Positions 8,383 to 18,562 of a DNA stretch of 64,000 bases are shown piece by piece. The DNA comes from Peribacillus folii (GTDB lineage: Bacteria > Bacillota > Bacilli > Bacillales > DSM-1321). The position numbers and the translations under genes were made by a program. Every line of letters starts with the position of its first letter. The stretch's first letter is position 1. The stretch lies in assembly GCF_030271255.1 (NCBI RefSeq), contig NZ_JASJOM010000011.1, forward strand, positions 1 through 64,000, in the 5' to 3' direction. Below the pieces are notes generated by a model. It was not told where the DNA came from. It did no database searches and worked only from the letters and a program-made list of their open reading frames with translations.

Positions 8383-8867
8383 TCGAAAATGACGTAGAGA
8401 TAGCACCAGGACATCCTACACAGCAGTCACGGACCTTTTTAACCGACCTTGTTTTCCCGCCTGATACGAATCATCACAATACCATTTTTGGCGGGAAGGT
8501 AATGGCCTATGTCGATAAAATAGCCTGCATTTCGGCTATGCGCCATTGCCGAAAACCCGTCGTGACCGCATCAAGTGACTCTTTTGATTTTTTGGCACCC
8601 ATCAAGACAGGAGATGCGATTAACCTCGAGGCTTATGTAACATGTGCCCATCGCACATCCATGGAGGTATTCGTGAAAGTGGAGCGGGAAAACTTATTAA
8701 CCGGTGAAAAACAACTTACGGCACGCGCCTTTTTAACGATGCTTGCCATTGATGAAGATGGAAAACCGACCGAAGTTCCATTGGTCATTCCGGAAACGGA
8801 AATGGAAAAGCAGCAATATGCCGAAGCACAGGCAAGGTATATGGAAAGAAAGAAAAAGCGTAAATAA
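8379..8867 (+). CDS. Acyl-CoA thioesterase, hotdog fold (YkhA-like)
   Basis: 162-residue cytoplasmic acyl-CoA hydrolase of the hotdog-fold 4HBT family, resembling Bacillus YkhA. Recognisable segments are PPDTNHHNTIFGGKVMAYVDK, where Asn and the GG turn form part of the active site and CoA pocket, and a Lys-rich C-terminus. The ATG overlaps the metE stop as ATGA, and no Shine-Dalgarno sequence precedes it, so translation probably depends on coupling to metE. It would then also be under the B12 riboswitch, although the enzyme has no known link to methionine synthesis. A strong bidirectional terminator follows. Confidence 0.88.
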   Translation: MIENDVEIAPGHPTQQSRTFLTDLVFPPDTNHHNTIFGGKVMAYVDKIACISAMRHCRKPVVTASSDSFDFLAPIKTGDAINLEAYVTCAHRTSMEVFVKVERENLLTGEKQLTARAFLTMLAIDEDGKPTEVPLVIPETEMEKQQYAEAQARYMERKKKRK

Positions 8868-8871
8868 GCAA

Positions 8872-8909
8872 AAGAACTCCCTTCCGCCTGATGGCTGAAG
8901 GGAGTTCTT
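8872..8909. terminator. Bidirectional terminator
   Basis: A 13-bp perfect stem, AAGAACTCCCTTC (8872-8884) with GAAGGGAGTTCTT (8897-8909), lies between the convergent thioesterase and ABC permease genes. Confidence 0.88.
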
Positions 8910-8911
8910 GT

Positions 8912-9697
8912 TTAGTTTCCTGCCCCGCGATACCGCTTCACCCCTTGATTCCAAATGACGACGGATACCATGAAAAAGGCGACCCCGACTACAGGTGTGG
9001 CGAATGCATACGCATACCACTCCTCTTTCCTAAGGAAATAAGATGCCGGATAAACACCGACAAACGCGAATGGCAGCACCCATGTAAGGACAAAGCGAAT
9101 GACCTTATTATAGATATCGACAGGATAGCGTCCATAGTTCCCGATATTGTACATCATCGGCATGATGGACGTTTTTGCATCCGACCAGAATCCAATGCTT
9201 GCTATAGCAATGAAGATGGCTGCATAAGCAAGCGCCCCTCCTATTGAAAAGAGGATGAAGAGAATCGGATCATACCACGCCAGCTCCAGATTCAATGAAA
9301 CTCCCGAGTATACGATTATGATCAAACCGGTCACAACACCAAATAGCGATTCAAGTTCGATTCTTTCCAAGATCACTTGAAACAGGCTATGGATCGGCCT
9401 GGTCAATATCCGGTCCATTTCACCCTTGACGATATAGCGATCGTTGAAATCCCAAATATTGAAGAAGGCTGAAAAAAGGGCGAATGGAATAAGGAAGAAT
9501 CCATAGATGAATATGATTTCTTCTCGGCTCCACCCGCTTAAAAACTGGGTATGGCCAAAAACGACCAAGATGAATACTAAATTCACGACCTGATTCAGCA
9601 GATCTGATAGGATTTCCATGAAAAAATCCGCCCGATATTGCAATCTTGTTTTCATATATTGACTCACATATTGAAAAAACATCGAAACATAAAACAT
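8912..9697 (-). CDS. ABC transporter permease, ABC-2/DUF990 type (COG3694-like)
   Basis: 261-residue membrane protein with about six hydrophobic segments. It resembles the ABC2_membrane_6 (DUF990) permeases that occur as a pair with a dedicated ATPase. The arrangement fits an exporter, but the substrate of this family is unknown to me. It is the last gene of a three-gene operon: its ATG follows a GGGGG ribosome site 4 nt after the preceding permease gene. It shares the terminator at 8872-8909. Confidence 0.85.
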   Translation of the reverse strand: MFYVSMFFQYVSQYMKTRLQYRADFFMEILSDLLNQVVNLVFILVVFGHTQFLSGWSREEIIFIYGFFLIPFALFSAFFNIWDFNDRYIVKGEMDRILTRPIHSLFQVILERIELESLFGVVTGLIIIVYSGVSLNLELAWYDPILFILFSIGGALAYAAIFIAIASIGFWSDAKTSIMPMMYNIGNYGRYPVDIYNKVIRFVLTWVLPFAFVGVYPASYFLRKEEWYAYAFATPVVGVAFFMVSVVIWNQGVKRYRGAGN

Positions 9698-9701
9698 CCG
9701 A

Positions 9702-10493
9702 TCAACCCCCTTGAATAATCAGCTGTTTTTTTGCGACTATCCATAAAAGCTGAATCGGTATTATGAGTATGACGACCCAAATGAATTGCTGTAAAAGAGC
9801 CATGCCAATTTCCCCTGAGCTGTATCCATTCGTAAAAATCATGCTTGGTACATAGCTAATCCCTTGAAACGGCAAATATTTCATCACCTCTTGCGCCCAC
9901 ATTGGATAGAAACTGATGGGCAGCAAAAGTCCGGAAAATAAATCGATGATGACTCGTTTAGCCCGGATCAACCCTGCATTGTTATAAAGGAAAAAGGTGG
10001 TGATTCCCGTCAATAAATTTATTTGGGTATTGATGATGAAGCTGAACAGCAAGGAAACCCCGAATATGGACCATGTTGCCGGTTCTTTCGGCAGTTCAAT
10101 CGGAAAAATCAAAGCTACAAGCAGCATGCCCGGAATCGAGAAAAAGAAGAAACGAAATATACCTTCCCCGAGACCCTGCATCGTCTTCATCCCTAAATAA
10201 TTATAAGGTCGGATCATTTCAATGGCGACCTTGCCATCCTTGATTTCAGTGGCAATTTCGCGATCAATGTTATTGAAATAAAAGGCCCTAGCCATCCAAG
10301 CAACCGCCACATAGGTTGTCATTTGCATACTTGACAGGCCTTCAATGGAGCTTTTTTCTCCATATATTGCATTCCACAAGAAATAATAAGCACCAATATT
10401 GATGCTATAAATTAAGATGCCGGTATAATAATCCGTTCGATACGCAAGCATCATCAAAAATCGCATGCGAATCATCGCTAAATATTTCCCCAT
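9702..10493 (-). CDS. ABC transporter permease, ABC-2/DUF990 type (COG4587-like)
   Basis: 263-residue polytopic protein with about six hydrophobic segments, the second subunit of the heteromeric exporter encoded with its neighbours. The start ATG follows GGAGGGAGAG. It lies 49 nt downstream of the ATPase gene and 4 nt upstream of the other permease gene. The two permeases are only distantly similar to each other, as is usual for this family. Confidence 0.85.
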   Translation of the reverse strand: MGKYLAMIRMRFLMMLAYRTDYYTGILIYSINIGAYYFLWNAIYGEKSSIEGLSSMQMTTYVAVAWMARAFYFNNIDREIATEIKDGKVAIEMIRPYNYLGMKTMQGLGEGIFRFFFFSIPGMLLVALIFPIELPKEPATWSIFGVSLLFSFIINTQINLLTGITTFFLYNNAGLIRAKRVIIDLFSGLLLPISFYPMWAQEVMKYLPFQGISYVPSMIFTNGYSSGEIGMALLQQFIWVVILIIPIQLLWIVAKKQLIIQGG

Positions 10494-10542
10494 GGCACTC
10501 TCCCTCCTTGATAGACACGTTGTTTCTTAAATGATAAGAGAG

Positions 10543-11550
10543 TCAGACAGTGCCTTCTTCATATATATTGCGAACGATTTCTTCAATGGACGTCTCATGA
10601 ATTTTGATATCCTTAATTTTAAAATGGGAGACGACAGCAGACACAAGCTGAGAAATATGGTCCCCTTCTTCTTTCAGCAAGGCAATGTATGTTTGGCTTT
10701 TCTCATCATAAACCCAGTTTGCCGTAAATGGGAACGGTAAGGATTGCAGTTGCTGCAAGGAAACCGCTTCGATGAATTGAAAATGAATTTGTTTTTCCTC
10801 GGCCCAATTATCCTTCAACCCCTGCAATTCCCCATCATAAATGATCCTGCCTTCATCCAGCATGATCACGCGCTCGCAAAGCGCCTCAATATCGCCTAAA
10901 TCATGGGTTGTCAAAAGGATGGTCGTATTATATTTCTCATTGATTTCTTTCAGGAACTCACGAATCTTCAGTTTCACGAGCACATCAAGCCCTATGGTTG
11001 GTTCATCCAGGAACAGCAATGGCGGATTGTGAATCAACGCTGCCGCAAGCTCACAGCGCATTCGCTGGCCAAGCGAGAGTTTTCGCACCGGTTTGTCGAG
11101 CAAAGGACCGATATCGAGCGTCTTGATGACATGTTCCATATGATTGTCATATTGTTCATCCGTCACCTTATAAACCTTTTTTAACAGCCTGAAGGATTCT
11201 TGAACGGCAATATCCCACCAAAGCTGGGAGCGCTGGCCAAATACGACCCCGATAGTCTGGGTGAACTTTTCCCTTTCCCTGTGCGGGTTCATGCCATTGA
11301 CCGCGATTTCCCCTGCCGTGGGTTCCAAAATACCTGTGAGCATTTTGATCGTCGTCGATTTGCCGGCACCATTTTCCCCGATATAAGCTACCATCTCTCC
11401 CTTTTTTACTGTAAAATTGATATCATTGACTGCAGGGACGATCTTATAATTCCTTGTAAGTAAATCCCGGAAGGCTCCTTTTAGTCCTGAACGGCTTGAT
11501 GCCGACTTGAATTCCTTCCGCAGCTGTTTCACTTGAATTGCATCACTCAT
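10543..11550 (-). CDS. ABC transporter ATP-binding protein (COG4586-like)
   Basis: 335-residue ATPase. Walker A is GENGAGKST (about residues 59-67), the signature is [12 protein letters not shown] and Walker B is [12 protein letters not shown]; a C-terminal extension of about 100 residues after the nucleotide-binding domain is typical of this subfamily. It heads the operon with the two DUF990 permeases downstream and should power export of an unidentified substrate. The ATG follows CGGAGGATG. Confidence 0.92.
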   Translation of the reverse strand: MSDAIQVKQLRKEFKSASSRSGLKGAFRDLLTRNYKIVPAVNDINFTVKKGEMVAYIGENGAGKSTTIKMLTGILEPTAGEIAVNGMNPHREREKFTQTIGVVFGQRSQLWWDIAVQESFRLLKKVYKVTDEQYDNHMEHVIKTLDIGPLLDKPVRKLSLGQRMRCELAAALIHNPPLLFLDEPTIGLDVLVKLKIREFLKEINEKYNTTILLTTHDLGDIEALCERVIMLDEGRIIYDGELQGLKDNWAEEKQIHFQFIEAVSLQQLQSLPFPFTANWVYDEKSQTYIALLKEEGDHISQLVSAVVSHFKIKDIKIHETSIEEIVRNIYEEGTV

Positions 11551-11700
11551 CCTGTTACATCCTCCGTAATCTCATGTCCTAATGCATTAGTTTATCCAAC
11601 CTCCGCTTTTTAGACAATAAAAATGCCTGATGTTTCGCCTCCCTTTTTCCGGGAATTTCTGCCATTCAAAAGATACATATATAAAGGAGACAAGTATGCC

Positions 11701-12021
11701 ATGAATCTAAAAGAATTTTTATTATCCCAAATTGAAAAGGTCGTCATCGGACTTCGATACGACTTCCTTTACGAAGATGATTATGGTCAATTATTGTGCC
11801 AGGTCATTGAAAGGGATTCCGCCGGATCAATCGAAAGCACCCCCTTAAGTTTCCAAATCGTAATCAATGAAGAAAAAGGCACCGGCCGCCTTATCTATTA
11901 CCAAGCCGAGGGCGAAATGAAACGCCAATCCTTCGACATCGAAAAGCCTGCCACCATTGTGGACATCCTAACCTTCCTGACCACGTTTTTGGCTCCTGAT
12001 TCGGTTTCCACCAGAAAATAA
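11701..12021 (+). CDS. Conserved hypothetical protein
   Basis: 106-residue soluble protein I do not recognise. It is mixed alpha/beta by composition, with acidic patches and one Cys. The start is the ATG at 11701, preceded by AAAGGAGAC; the frame is open 26 codons upstream, but the ribosome site supports the shorter form. It lies between the divergent ABC exporter and hemL on the hemL strand. No terminator is seen before hemL, but hemL has its own ribosome site 132 nt on. Confidence 0.65.
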   Translation: MNLKEFLLSQIEKVVIGLRYDFLYEDDYGQLLCQVIERDSAGSIESTPLSFQIVINEEKGTGRLIYYQAEGEMKRQSFDIEKPATIVDILTFLTTFLAPDSVSTRK

Positions 12022-12152
12022 CCGACAAGGAACCCAGCAGTTTCAAGCTTCAGCCTGATTTTCTAAAGGCCTTGGCCCCCACCCCCAGATTTCCGGATCA
12101 AAAAGTGCTATGATTAAGGGGAATATGTTTGTACTTTTAGGAGGTTTTAAGA

Positions 12153-13457
12153 TTGGATTTTAGTAATTCGGAGCTTTTACATAAAGAGGCATTGGAACAT
12201 ATCGTCGGAGGGGTCAACAGTCCTTCGCGTTCATACAAGGCAGTAGGCGGCGGCTCACCGGTCGCGATGGATCATGCCAAAGGTGCTTACTTCTGGGATG
12301 TCGACGGAAATAAATATATCGATTACTTGGCTGCCTATGGCCCGATCATCACGGGGCATGCCCATCCGCATATTACGGAGGCAATCGTTGAAGCAGCAGA
12401 AACAGGCGTTTTATATGGCACTCCAACAAAGCATGAGGTCAAATTCGCCAAAATGCTGAAAGAGGCCATACCATCCCTCGATAAGGTTCGCTTCACTAAT
12501 TCAGGCACCGAGGCAGTCATGTCGACGATTCGCGTGGCCCGTGCTTATACCGGCCGCGATAAGATCATTAAGTTTGCCGGCTGTTACCATGGTCACTCCG
12601 ACCTTGTTCTTGTAGCCGCAGGGTCAGGGCCGTCCACACTTGGAACACCGGATTCTGCCGGAGTCCCTAAAAGCATCGCCCAAGAGGTCATAACGGTGCC
12701 TTTCAACGATATCGAACCATTTAAGGAAGCATTGAATAAATGGGGAAACGAAATCGCAGGCGTACTCGTTGAACCGATCGTCGGCAACTTTGGAATCGTC
12801 GAACCAAAACCAGGATTCCTTGAAGAAGTCATTTCCTTGTCCCACCAGGCTGGATCATTGGTCATTTTCGATGAAGTCATCACCGCCTTCCGATTCATGT
12901 ATGGCGGCGCTCAAGACTTCTTGGGAATTCAACCCGATTTGACCGCCCTTGGCAAGATCATCGGCGGCGGACTCCCGATCGGTGCCTATGGCGGCAAAAA
13001 GGAAATCATGGAAACCGTCGCTCCCCTCGGACCTGCCTACCAAGCAGGTACCATGGCTGGAAATCCGGCATCCATGCTTTCCGGAATAGCCTGCTTGGAG
13101 GTGCTTAAAGAGGAAGGGCTGTACGACAAGCTTGATCGATTAGGAAAAATCCTTGAAGATGGTATCCAAAAGGCCGCTGCTCAATATAATGTTCCTATCA
13201 CGATCAACCGCCTTAAGGGCGCCTTGACGATTTATTTCACGACGGAACGAATTGAAAACTATGAGCAGGCTGAGAATACGGATGGTGAAATGTTCGCGAG
13301 GTTCTTCAAGCTGATGCTCCACCAAGGCATCAATTTGGCTCCTTCCAAATACGAAGCGTGGTTCCTGACGATCGCGCATTCGGAGGACGATATCGCTTAT
13401 ACCCTCAAAGCGGTTGAACATGCATTCAAAAACTTGATTCAAGATACGACAATCTAA
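12153..13457 (+). CDS. hemL: Glutamate-1-semialdehyde 2,1-aminomutase (GsaB/HemL)
   Basis: 434-residue PLP enzyme converting glutamate-1-semialdehyde to 5-aminolevulinate, the committed tetrapyrrole precursor. The PLP-binding lysine is K268 in [15 protein letters not shown], and the N-terminal GGVNSPSRS motif is present. The start is a TTG 8 nt after AGGAGG. This is the second, stand-alone paralogue that B. subtilis calls gsaB, not the one in the hem operon; its place between ygaE and bcp is conserved. A hairpin terminator follows. Confidence 0.95.
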   Translation: MDFSNSELLHKEALEHIVGGVNSPSRSYKAVGGGSPVAMDHAKGAYFWDVDGNKYIDYLAAYGPIITGHAHPHITEAIVEAAETGVLYGTPTKHEVKFAKMLKEAIPSLDKVRFTNSGTEAVMSTIRVARAYTGRDKIIKFAGCYHGHSDLVLVAAGSGPSTLGTPDSAGVPKSIAQEVITVPFNDIEPFKEALNKWGNEIAGVLVEPIVGNFGIVEPKPGFLEEVISLSHQAGSLVIFDEVITAFRFMYGGAQDFLGIQPDLTALGKIIGGGLPIGAYGGKKEIMETVAPLGPAYQAGTMAGNPASMLSGIACLEVLKEEGLYDKLDRLGKILEDGIQKAAAQYNVPITINRLKGALTIYFTTERIENYEQAENTDGEMFARFFKLMLHQGINLAPSKYEAWFLTIAHSEDDIAYTLKAVEHAFKNLIQDTTI

Positions 13458-13478
13458 TAATTATGCATTTTTTATACA

Positions 13479-13509
13479 CCCCAAGATGTACTTCATTCTT
13501 GGGGTTTTC
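13479..13509 (+). terminator. Terminator of hemL
   Basis: CCCCAAGA (13479-13486) pairs with TCTTGGGG (13497-13504), followed by TTTTC. Confidence 0.85.
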
Positions 13510-13605
13510 TAATCACCAGGTAAAATAATCATTAAAATTGGCCCTTTCACTTCATTACCGACGAAAATCGCCTCCAATACCCCATCCAATCGATTGTATA
13601 AAAAA

Positions 13606-13634
13606 TTGATTTCTGAATATTTAGATGATATGAT
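13606..13634 (+). promoter_or_regulatory. Probable sigma-A promoter of the GltB-like gene
   Basis: TTGATT (13606-13611), a 17-bp spacer and TATGAT (13629-13634). It implies a leader of about 130 nt before the presumed start at 13773. The leader contains an orphan AGGAGGTG at 13725-13732 with no usable start codon close behind it. Confidence 0.65.
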
Positions 13635-13772
13635 ATGGATACATTTAATTACATTTATACCCTTTCTTTCAATCTATCAAGAACTTGGACTATCGTTCAG
13701 GTTTATTAATATTTCCCCGATTATAGGAGGTGAAGGGCAGAAAATAAGGGTAACCTTATTCAAGCCGCATAT

Positions 13773-16700
13773 ATGATCCACCAATGGACACCCGCTACAT
13801 TCAATGAATTTCACAAGCAAGGACATGATGCATGCGGAATTGTTGCCTGCATCGAAAAAAAGAAAGTCCCTACAAACGACAACATCTTTGCCTGCATCGA
13901 TGCCCTGGTTAAAATGAACCATCGCTGCGGCTTCATCAATGGAGAAGGCGATGGCGCCGGAATCCATATCGATATTCCGCGGGCTCTTTGGAAAAAAAAG
14001 CTTGAAGCGGAGAATGTTGATCCTGGCTTCGTCGATCAAGAAGGCTTCATAGTCGGTCACCTATTTCTAAGCAAAAAAGCTGAAGCTAACGAACTAAAGT
14101 TCGAAGTCAAAGAGAAGCTGCTTCAGCATGGACTTTCCTTGATCTTCGAGACGGATAAAGCATACCGCTCTGAGGCATTGGGGCCAATCGCCATCCAAGA
14201 AGACCCTGTGTTTTGGCAGTTTGCCTGTTCTGCCGCAAACACCAAAAGCAAGATGCTTTCAAATGTTCTTTTTGAGCTGACCTCAGACATCGAAAAAAGT
14301 GATTTCATCCATGTTGCATCCTTAAGCCAGCATTATGCAGTCTACAAGGTGATGGGCGCCGGGGATACCCTTCCTGCCTACTATCTTGATCTTGCCGACC
14401 CACTGGCAGCCTCTGCGATGACACTTGGGCATAATCGTTTTTCCACCAATACCCTTTCAAGCTTCTTTCGGGTCCAGCCTTTCAGTGTGCTTGGCCATAA
14501 TGGCGAAATCAACACGATCGCCAAATTACGTGATGAAGCGCGGATGATCGGCGTGCCCATCGCCCAAGACGGAAGCGACTCGCAGGATTTGAACAAGACC
14601 ATCGAAACCTTCATATGCCGGCATGGCTACTCTTTGTTTGAAGCCGTCGACCTCATGTTCCCGCCGATCATTAATGAAATCAAGGAATATCCCGATCACC
14701 TGCAGGACTTATATACGTATTTACGGGAAGCATGGGGGCATTTTGCACAGGGACCGGCTGGAATCATTTCGCGCTTCGGCGACGAAGCCGTGTTCTCCGT
14801 CGACTCTTTAGGCCTGCGTCCGTTGTGGAATATCGAAACGGAAACCTCCTATATGTTCACGTCCGAACCTGGGATTATCCCTTCCGGTGAATTCACGGGA
14901 GACCCCAAACCGTTGGGACCAGGAGAAAAAGTCGGCTTAAAGTGGAACGGCGACCGCATTGAATTATACACCTATAAGGATTTTCAGGATAAAGTCTTCG
15001 AGCTCTTCAATGATCGATTCGTCCTTTCCGATGATCGTTTCCGCTTACAGCCGCATGTTTTTGAAAAAGTTGTCACGATGGAAAACATGCAAGCCATTCA
15101 TAATGGGCAATATAAAGCCTTTGGCTGGGAGCGGGAGCATGTTCAATTGGTGGAACAGATGGCCGAGAAAGGTGCAGAACCCATCCGATCCCTTGGTCAT
15201 GATGCGCCGCTGGCGGCACTCAATCCTCAACGGACCAATATTGCAGATTTCATCAAGGAGAGCGTAGCGGTCGTAACCAATCCGGCCATCGACAGGGATC
15301 GGGAAACGGAGCACTTCTCGACAAGGACCATCATCGGAATACGCCCTTCCCTATTTGAAGCCAAAAAGGCCGGCAAAATTCATGAACTGCTTACTCCCTT
15401 ATTGATTGAAGGCTTGACGGGTTATCAATGCTCATCCGTCCTTTCGCAGCCAAGCTATGATCAGTTCATTCATTATAACCAGGACCAAAAACTCGCACAC
15501 TTCATTTCCAGCACATTCAAGGTGGACGAAAGCATTACAGATGCTCTTACAAGAATTACGGATGAGGCGGTCGAAGCGGTCGATGGCGGCAAAACGCTGC
15601 TCGTTCTGGATGATGCCCTCGCCCATCAAAACGATCACCTGCTGCTGGATCCCCACCTTGTCACGTCAGCTGTCGATCAAGCATTGGTGCATACAGGCAA
15701 GCGCAGGGATTGCTCCATCCTTTTACGTTCCGCCTCACTAAGGTCATTGCATGATATCATCGTTTCTTATGGACTTGGGGCAAACTTGATCAGTCCATAT
15801 TATATGTTCCTTTCCTTATCATCAGAGGACCTAAAGGGGATTACCAATCTATATAACTCCTTGACGAAGGGGCTTGAAAAGGTCATTTCCACCATCGGCA
15901 TTCATGAGCTGCGCGGGTATGGAAGACTGTTCTCCAGCATCGGCTTACATGAGGAAATTGCAACCTATTTACATGTCGCTAACTTCTTCGGATCCGATGA
16001 CTTGGATTTTAATTTCGACAAGATCAAGGCTGATGCCATCCAGCGCGCGGAAGATTTCAACAATGATAAGGAACGCATGGGCAAAACCTTTCATTTATTC
16101 CCAAGAATTTGGAAGTCGATTGGTGAAGTGGCTTCAAGCGGTGACTATGACGCTTATCGCGAAAAGATCACAGAGCAAGAAGAATCCAATCCTACGGCTA
16201 TCCGCCATTTAACATCTTTAAAAACTTCGGATGCTCCGATTCCATCTGAAAAAGTCAATCTATCGATCGGTGAGCAAGAACTTCCCTTCGTCATAGCTTC
16301 CATGTCCTTTGGCTCGCAAAACGAGATAGCTTTCCGTGCTTATGCAGAGGCTGCCGAACGGCTAGGCATGATCAGCATGAATGGCGAAGGCGGGGAAATC
16401 AAGGATATGCTGGGCAAATACCCAAAATCACGGGGACAGCAAATCGCTTCCGGCCGTTTCGGTGTTAATGCAGAGCTCTTGAACTCTTCCAATCTCCTGG
16501 AAATAAAAATTGGCCAGGGGGCAAAGCCTGGTGAAGGGGGGCACCTTCCCGGATCGAAGGTTACAGCAAAAATCGCTGAAGCCCGGAATGCAACAATCGG
16601 TTCAGATTTGATCTCCCCTTCCAATAACCATGATATTTATTCCATTGAAGATCTGGCTCAAATGATCCATGAATTGAAAACGGCGAATGATAAAGCGAAA

Positions 16701-18245
16701 GTAGCCGTCAAGGTGCCTGTCGTTCCAAACATTGGCACGATTGCAGTCGGGGTCGCCAAGGCAGGGGCCGATATCATAACGCTTTCCGGCTTTGATGGCG
16801 GGACGGGAGCTGCCAGGATTCATGCACTTGCACACGTCGGCCTTCCAGTCGAGATCGGTGTGAAGGCTGCCCATAATGCACTGCTTGAGTCGGGCATTCG
16901 CCAAAGTGTGGAAATTTGGGCAGATGGCGGGTTAAAAAGCTCGATGGATATCATGAAAGTGATGCTGCTTGGGGCGAACCGCGTCGGCTTTGGCACCCTC
17001 TCAATGATTGCCGTCGGCTGTACGACATGCCGAGGCTGCCACCTTGATACTTGTCATGTAGGCATCGCCACACAAATCGAATCCGAAGCACAAGCGAAGG
17101 AGCACGGGCTGCGGCGTTTCGTACCCCGGAAATTCGATTTGGCCGTTCAAGGCTTGATGAATATGTACAATGCATTTGCCATAGAACTTAAACGATTGAC
17201 CGGCTCGCTAGGCGTGAAGAATCTTCAGGACATCGTCGGCCGTTCCGATTTACTCCAGCAAGTTAAGGGGCAGCATTCCCTTGATTTAACCTATCTATTA
17301 AAGAATCTGGATATAACGCCATTTTCCAATCAGGAAAAAGAGGCCTATTTGGATGAAAGCTCGATGCAGGTTGCAGTTGGTGCAGAATATCTCGATTCAC
17401 ATGTCGATGACCTTCGGCAATCACGCAGCTATAGCTCGATCACTTCCGAACAGCGTGTACTCGGAAGCCGGGTCTCCTGTCATCGCGTTAGGGGGAGGCT
17501 TGATGGATCATACAAAAAGCTCCCCCCTGTCCACCTCTCCTACCAGGATGGTTCAATACCAGGCAATGGCCTTGGAGCTTACAATACGGAGGGAATTACG
17601 ATCAGCGTGAACGGCGGCGCACAAGACGGCATCGGCAAAACATCGATTGGCGGAAATATCGCCATCTTTAAATCCCCCGGAAAAGATGGGAGGTTCTACA
17701 ATGGCTCGGTCGGCAAGGGCTTCGGCTACGGTGCACAGCACGGTCTGCTCATTGCCCAAGGGGATGCCGATGCAAGGGCTGGAATCCGGCTTTCGGGAGC
17801 GGATATGATCATTGGCGGATTGTTGAAACAGCCAATTCCCGAAAAGGAAACCGGTAATATTGCGGTAACCTCCAATATCAAAGGATTCGCTTTCGAATAC
17901 ATGACAAATGGCAGAGGTTTGGTTCTAGGCGATCCTGGTCCATGGATTTGTGCAGGTATGACCGGAGGAGTCGTATATTTACGCCAACAGCCTGAAAGTG
18001 GTTTAACGAAGGACGTGATAAAGAAGCGGGTCGCCAAAGGAGCGAAGATTTCGATCGAACCCCTCTCTCTTCAAGGCATACAGGACGTGGCCGAACTTCT
18101 CGGCAACTATACAACCCAGCTGAAGGAACAGGGCCAAACGGAAGAAGCTGTCTCCCTGGAGGTCCTGCTCCAAAATCCCGGAAAGCATTTCCTTCAGATC
18201 GTGCCGGTTAAGGAACAGGCCGACCCAGCTGTTTCCACGGAGTGA
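13773..18245 (+). CDS. Glutamate synthase large-subunit-like protein (GltB family)
   Basis: 1490-residue cytoplasmic protein with the full glutamate synthase layout. An N-terminal class-II glutaminase domain has Cys21 in HDACGIVA, exposed after removal of a 20-residue propeptide, and HNGEINT near 240. Next come the central and FMN-binding synthase domains (SGFDGGTGAA near residue 1010) and the iron-sulfur motif CTTCRGCHLDTCHVG. The C-terminal GXGXG beta-helix domain includes GFGYGAQHG. It should make two glutamates from glutamine and 2-oxoglutarate. No small subunit GltD is nearby, so the electron donor is unclear. The start is poorly supported: the good ribosome site lies 41 nt upstream. Confidence 0.88.
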   Translation: MIHQWTPATFNEFHKQGHDACGIVACIEKKKVPTNDNIFACIDALVKMNHRCGFINGEGDGAGIHIDIPRALWKKKLEAENVDPGFVDQEGFIVGHLFLSKKAEANELKFEVKEKLLQHGLSLIFETDKAYRSEALGPIAIQEDPVFWQFACSAANTKSKMLSNVLFELTSDIEKSDFIHVASLSQHYAVYKVMGAGDTLPAYYLDLADPLAASAMTLGHNRFSTNTLSSFFRVQPFSVLGHNGEINTIAKLRDEARMIGVPIAQDGSDSQDLNKTIETFICRHGYSLFEAVDLMFPPIINEIKEYPDHLQDLYTYLREAWGHFAQGPAGIISRFGDEAVFSVDSLGLRPLWNIETETSYMFTSEPGIIPSGEFTGDPKPLGPGEKVGLKWNGDRIELYTYKDFQDKVFELFNDRFVLSDDRFRLQPHVFEKVVTMENMQAIHNGQYKAFGWEREHVQLVEQMAEKGAEPIRSLGHDAPLAALNPQRTNIADFIKESVAVVTNPAIDRDRETEHFSTRTIIGIRPSLFEAKKAGKIHELLTPLLIEGLTGYQCSSVLSQPSYDQFIHYNQDQKLAHFISSTFKVDESITDALTRITDEAVEAVDGGKTLLVLDDALAHQNDHLLLDPHLVTSAVDQALVHTGKRRDCSILLRSASLRSLHDIIVSYGLGANLISPYYMFLSLSSEDLKGITNLYNSLTKGLEKVISTIGIHELRGYGRLFSSIGLHEEIATYLHVANFFGSDDLDFNFDKIKADAIQRAEDFNNDKERMGKTFHLFPRIWKSIGEVASSGDYDAYREKITEQEESNPTAIRHLTSLKTSDAPIPSEKVNLSIGEQELPFVIASMSFGSQNEIAFRAYAEAAERLGMISMNGEGGEIKDMLGKYPKSRGQQIASGRFGVNAELLNSSNLLEIKIGQGAKPGEGGHLPGSKVTAKIAEARNATIGSDLISPSNNHDIYSIEDLAQMIHELKTANDKAKVAVKVPVVPNIGTIAVGVAKAGADIITLSGFDGGTGAARIHALAHVGLPVEIGVKAAHNALLESGIRQSVEIWADGGLKSSMDIMKVMLLGANRVGFGTLSMIAVGCTTCRGCHLDTCHVGIATQIESEAQAKEHGLRRFVPRKFDLAVQGLMNMYNAFAIELKRLTGSLGVKNLQDIVGRSDLLQQVKGQHSLDLTYLLKNLDITPFSNQEKEAYLDESSMQVAVGAEYLDSHVDDLRQSRSYSSITSEQRVLGSRVSCHRVRGRLDGSYKKLPPVHLSYQDGSIPGNGLGAYNTEGITISVNGGAQDGIGKTSIGGNIAIFKSPGKDGRFYNGSVGKGFGYGAQHGLLIAQGDADARAGIRLSGADMIIGGLLKQPIPEKETGNIAVTSNIKGFAFEYMTNGRGLVLGDPGPWICAGMTGGVVYLRQQPESGLTKDVIKKRVAKGAKISIEPLSLQGIQDVAELLGNYTTQLKEQGQTEEAVSLEVLLQNPGKHFLQIVPVKEQADPAVSTE

Positions 18246-18270
18246 CGCATTCATTACCTATCGGGTCAAA

Positions 18271-18306
18271 AAACCGATGCTCTTCTATCCGAGCATCGGT
18301 TTTTTT
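18271..18306 (+). terminator. Terminator of the GltB-like gene
   Basis: AAACCGATGCTC and GAGCATCGGTTTTTT form a 12-bp stem with an 8-nt loop and a T-run. Confidence 0.9.
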
Positions 18307-18562
18307 CAGTCAGATTTGCTTGGACTGGCGAAAAAGACGGAAAAATAGCAGTTGAAAACAACCATTAAATTGCCTATATTTTCGTTATATATTAAACTGG
18401 AATTTACCTCTTGCAGCTTTAAGGATCTGCTCTAGGTTAGTTTTTGTTTACATCCCATTATTTTAGTGTAAAGTACTAACAAATAAGTTAGAATACAACT
18501 TTAAGCAATAGTCTATATATAAATAGTGCCATATAAATTATAAAGAAAGGATTTACCTATAT
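18307..18562. other. Intergenic region upstream of ygaE
   Basis: AT-rich, with no open frame that has a ribosome site. A weak promoter candidate, TTTACA (18447-18452) 16 bp before TAAAGT, lies about 90 bp upstream of ygaE. Just downstream is a small inverted repeat, CTAAC (18476-18480) and GTTAG (18487-18491), that could be an operator. Nothing else is evident. Confidence 0.4.

Noticed and set aside
13594-13776. 60-codon open frame upstream of the GltB-like gene
   Set aside because: Its start lies upstream of the -10 of the likely promoter and has no ribosome site, and its end runs into the GltB start.
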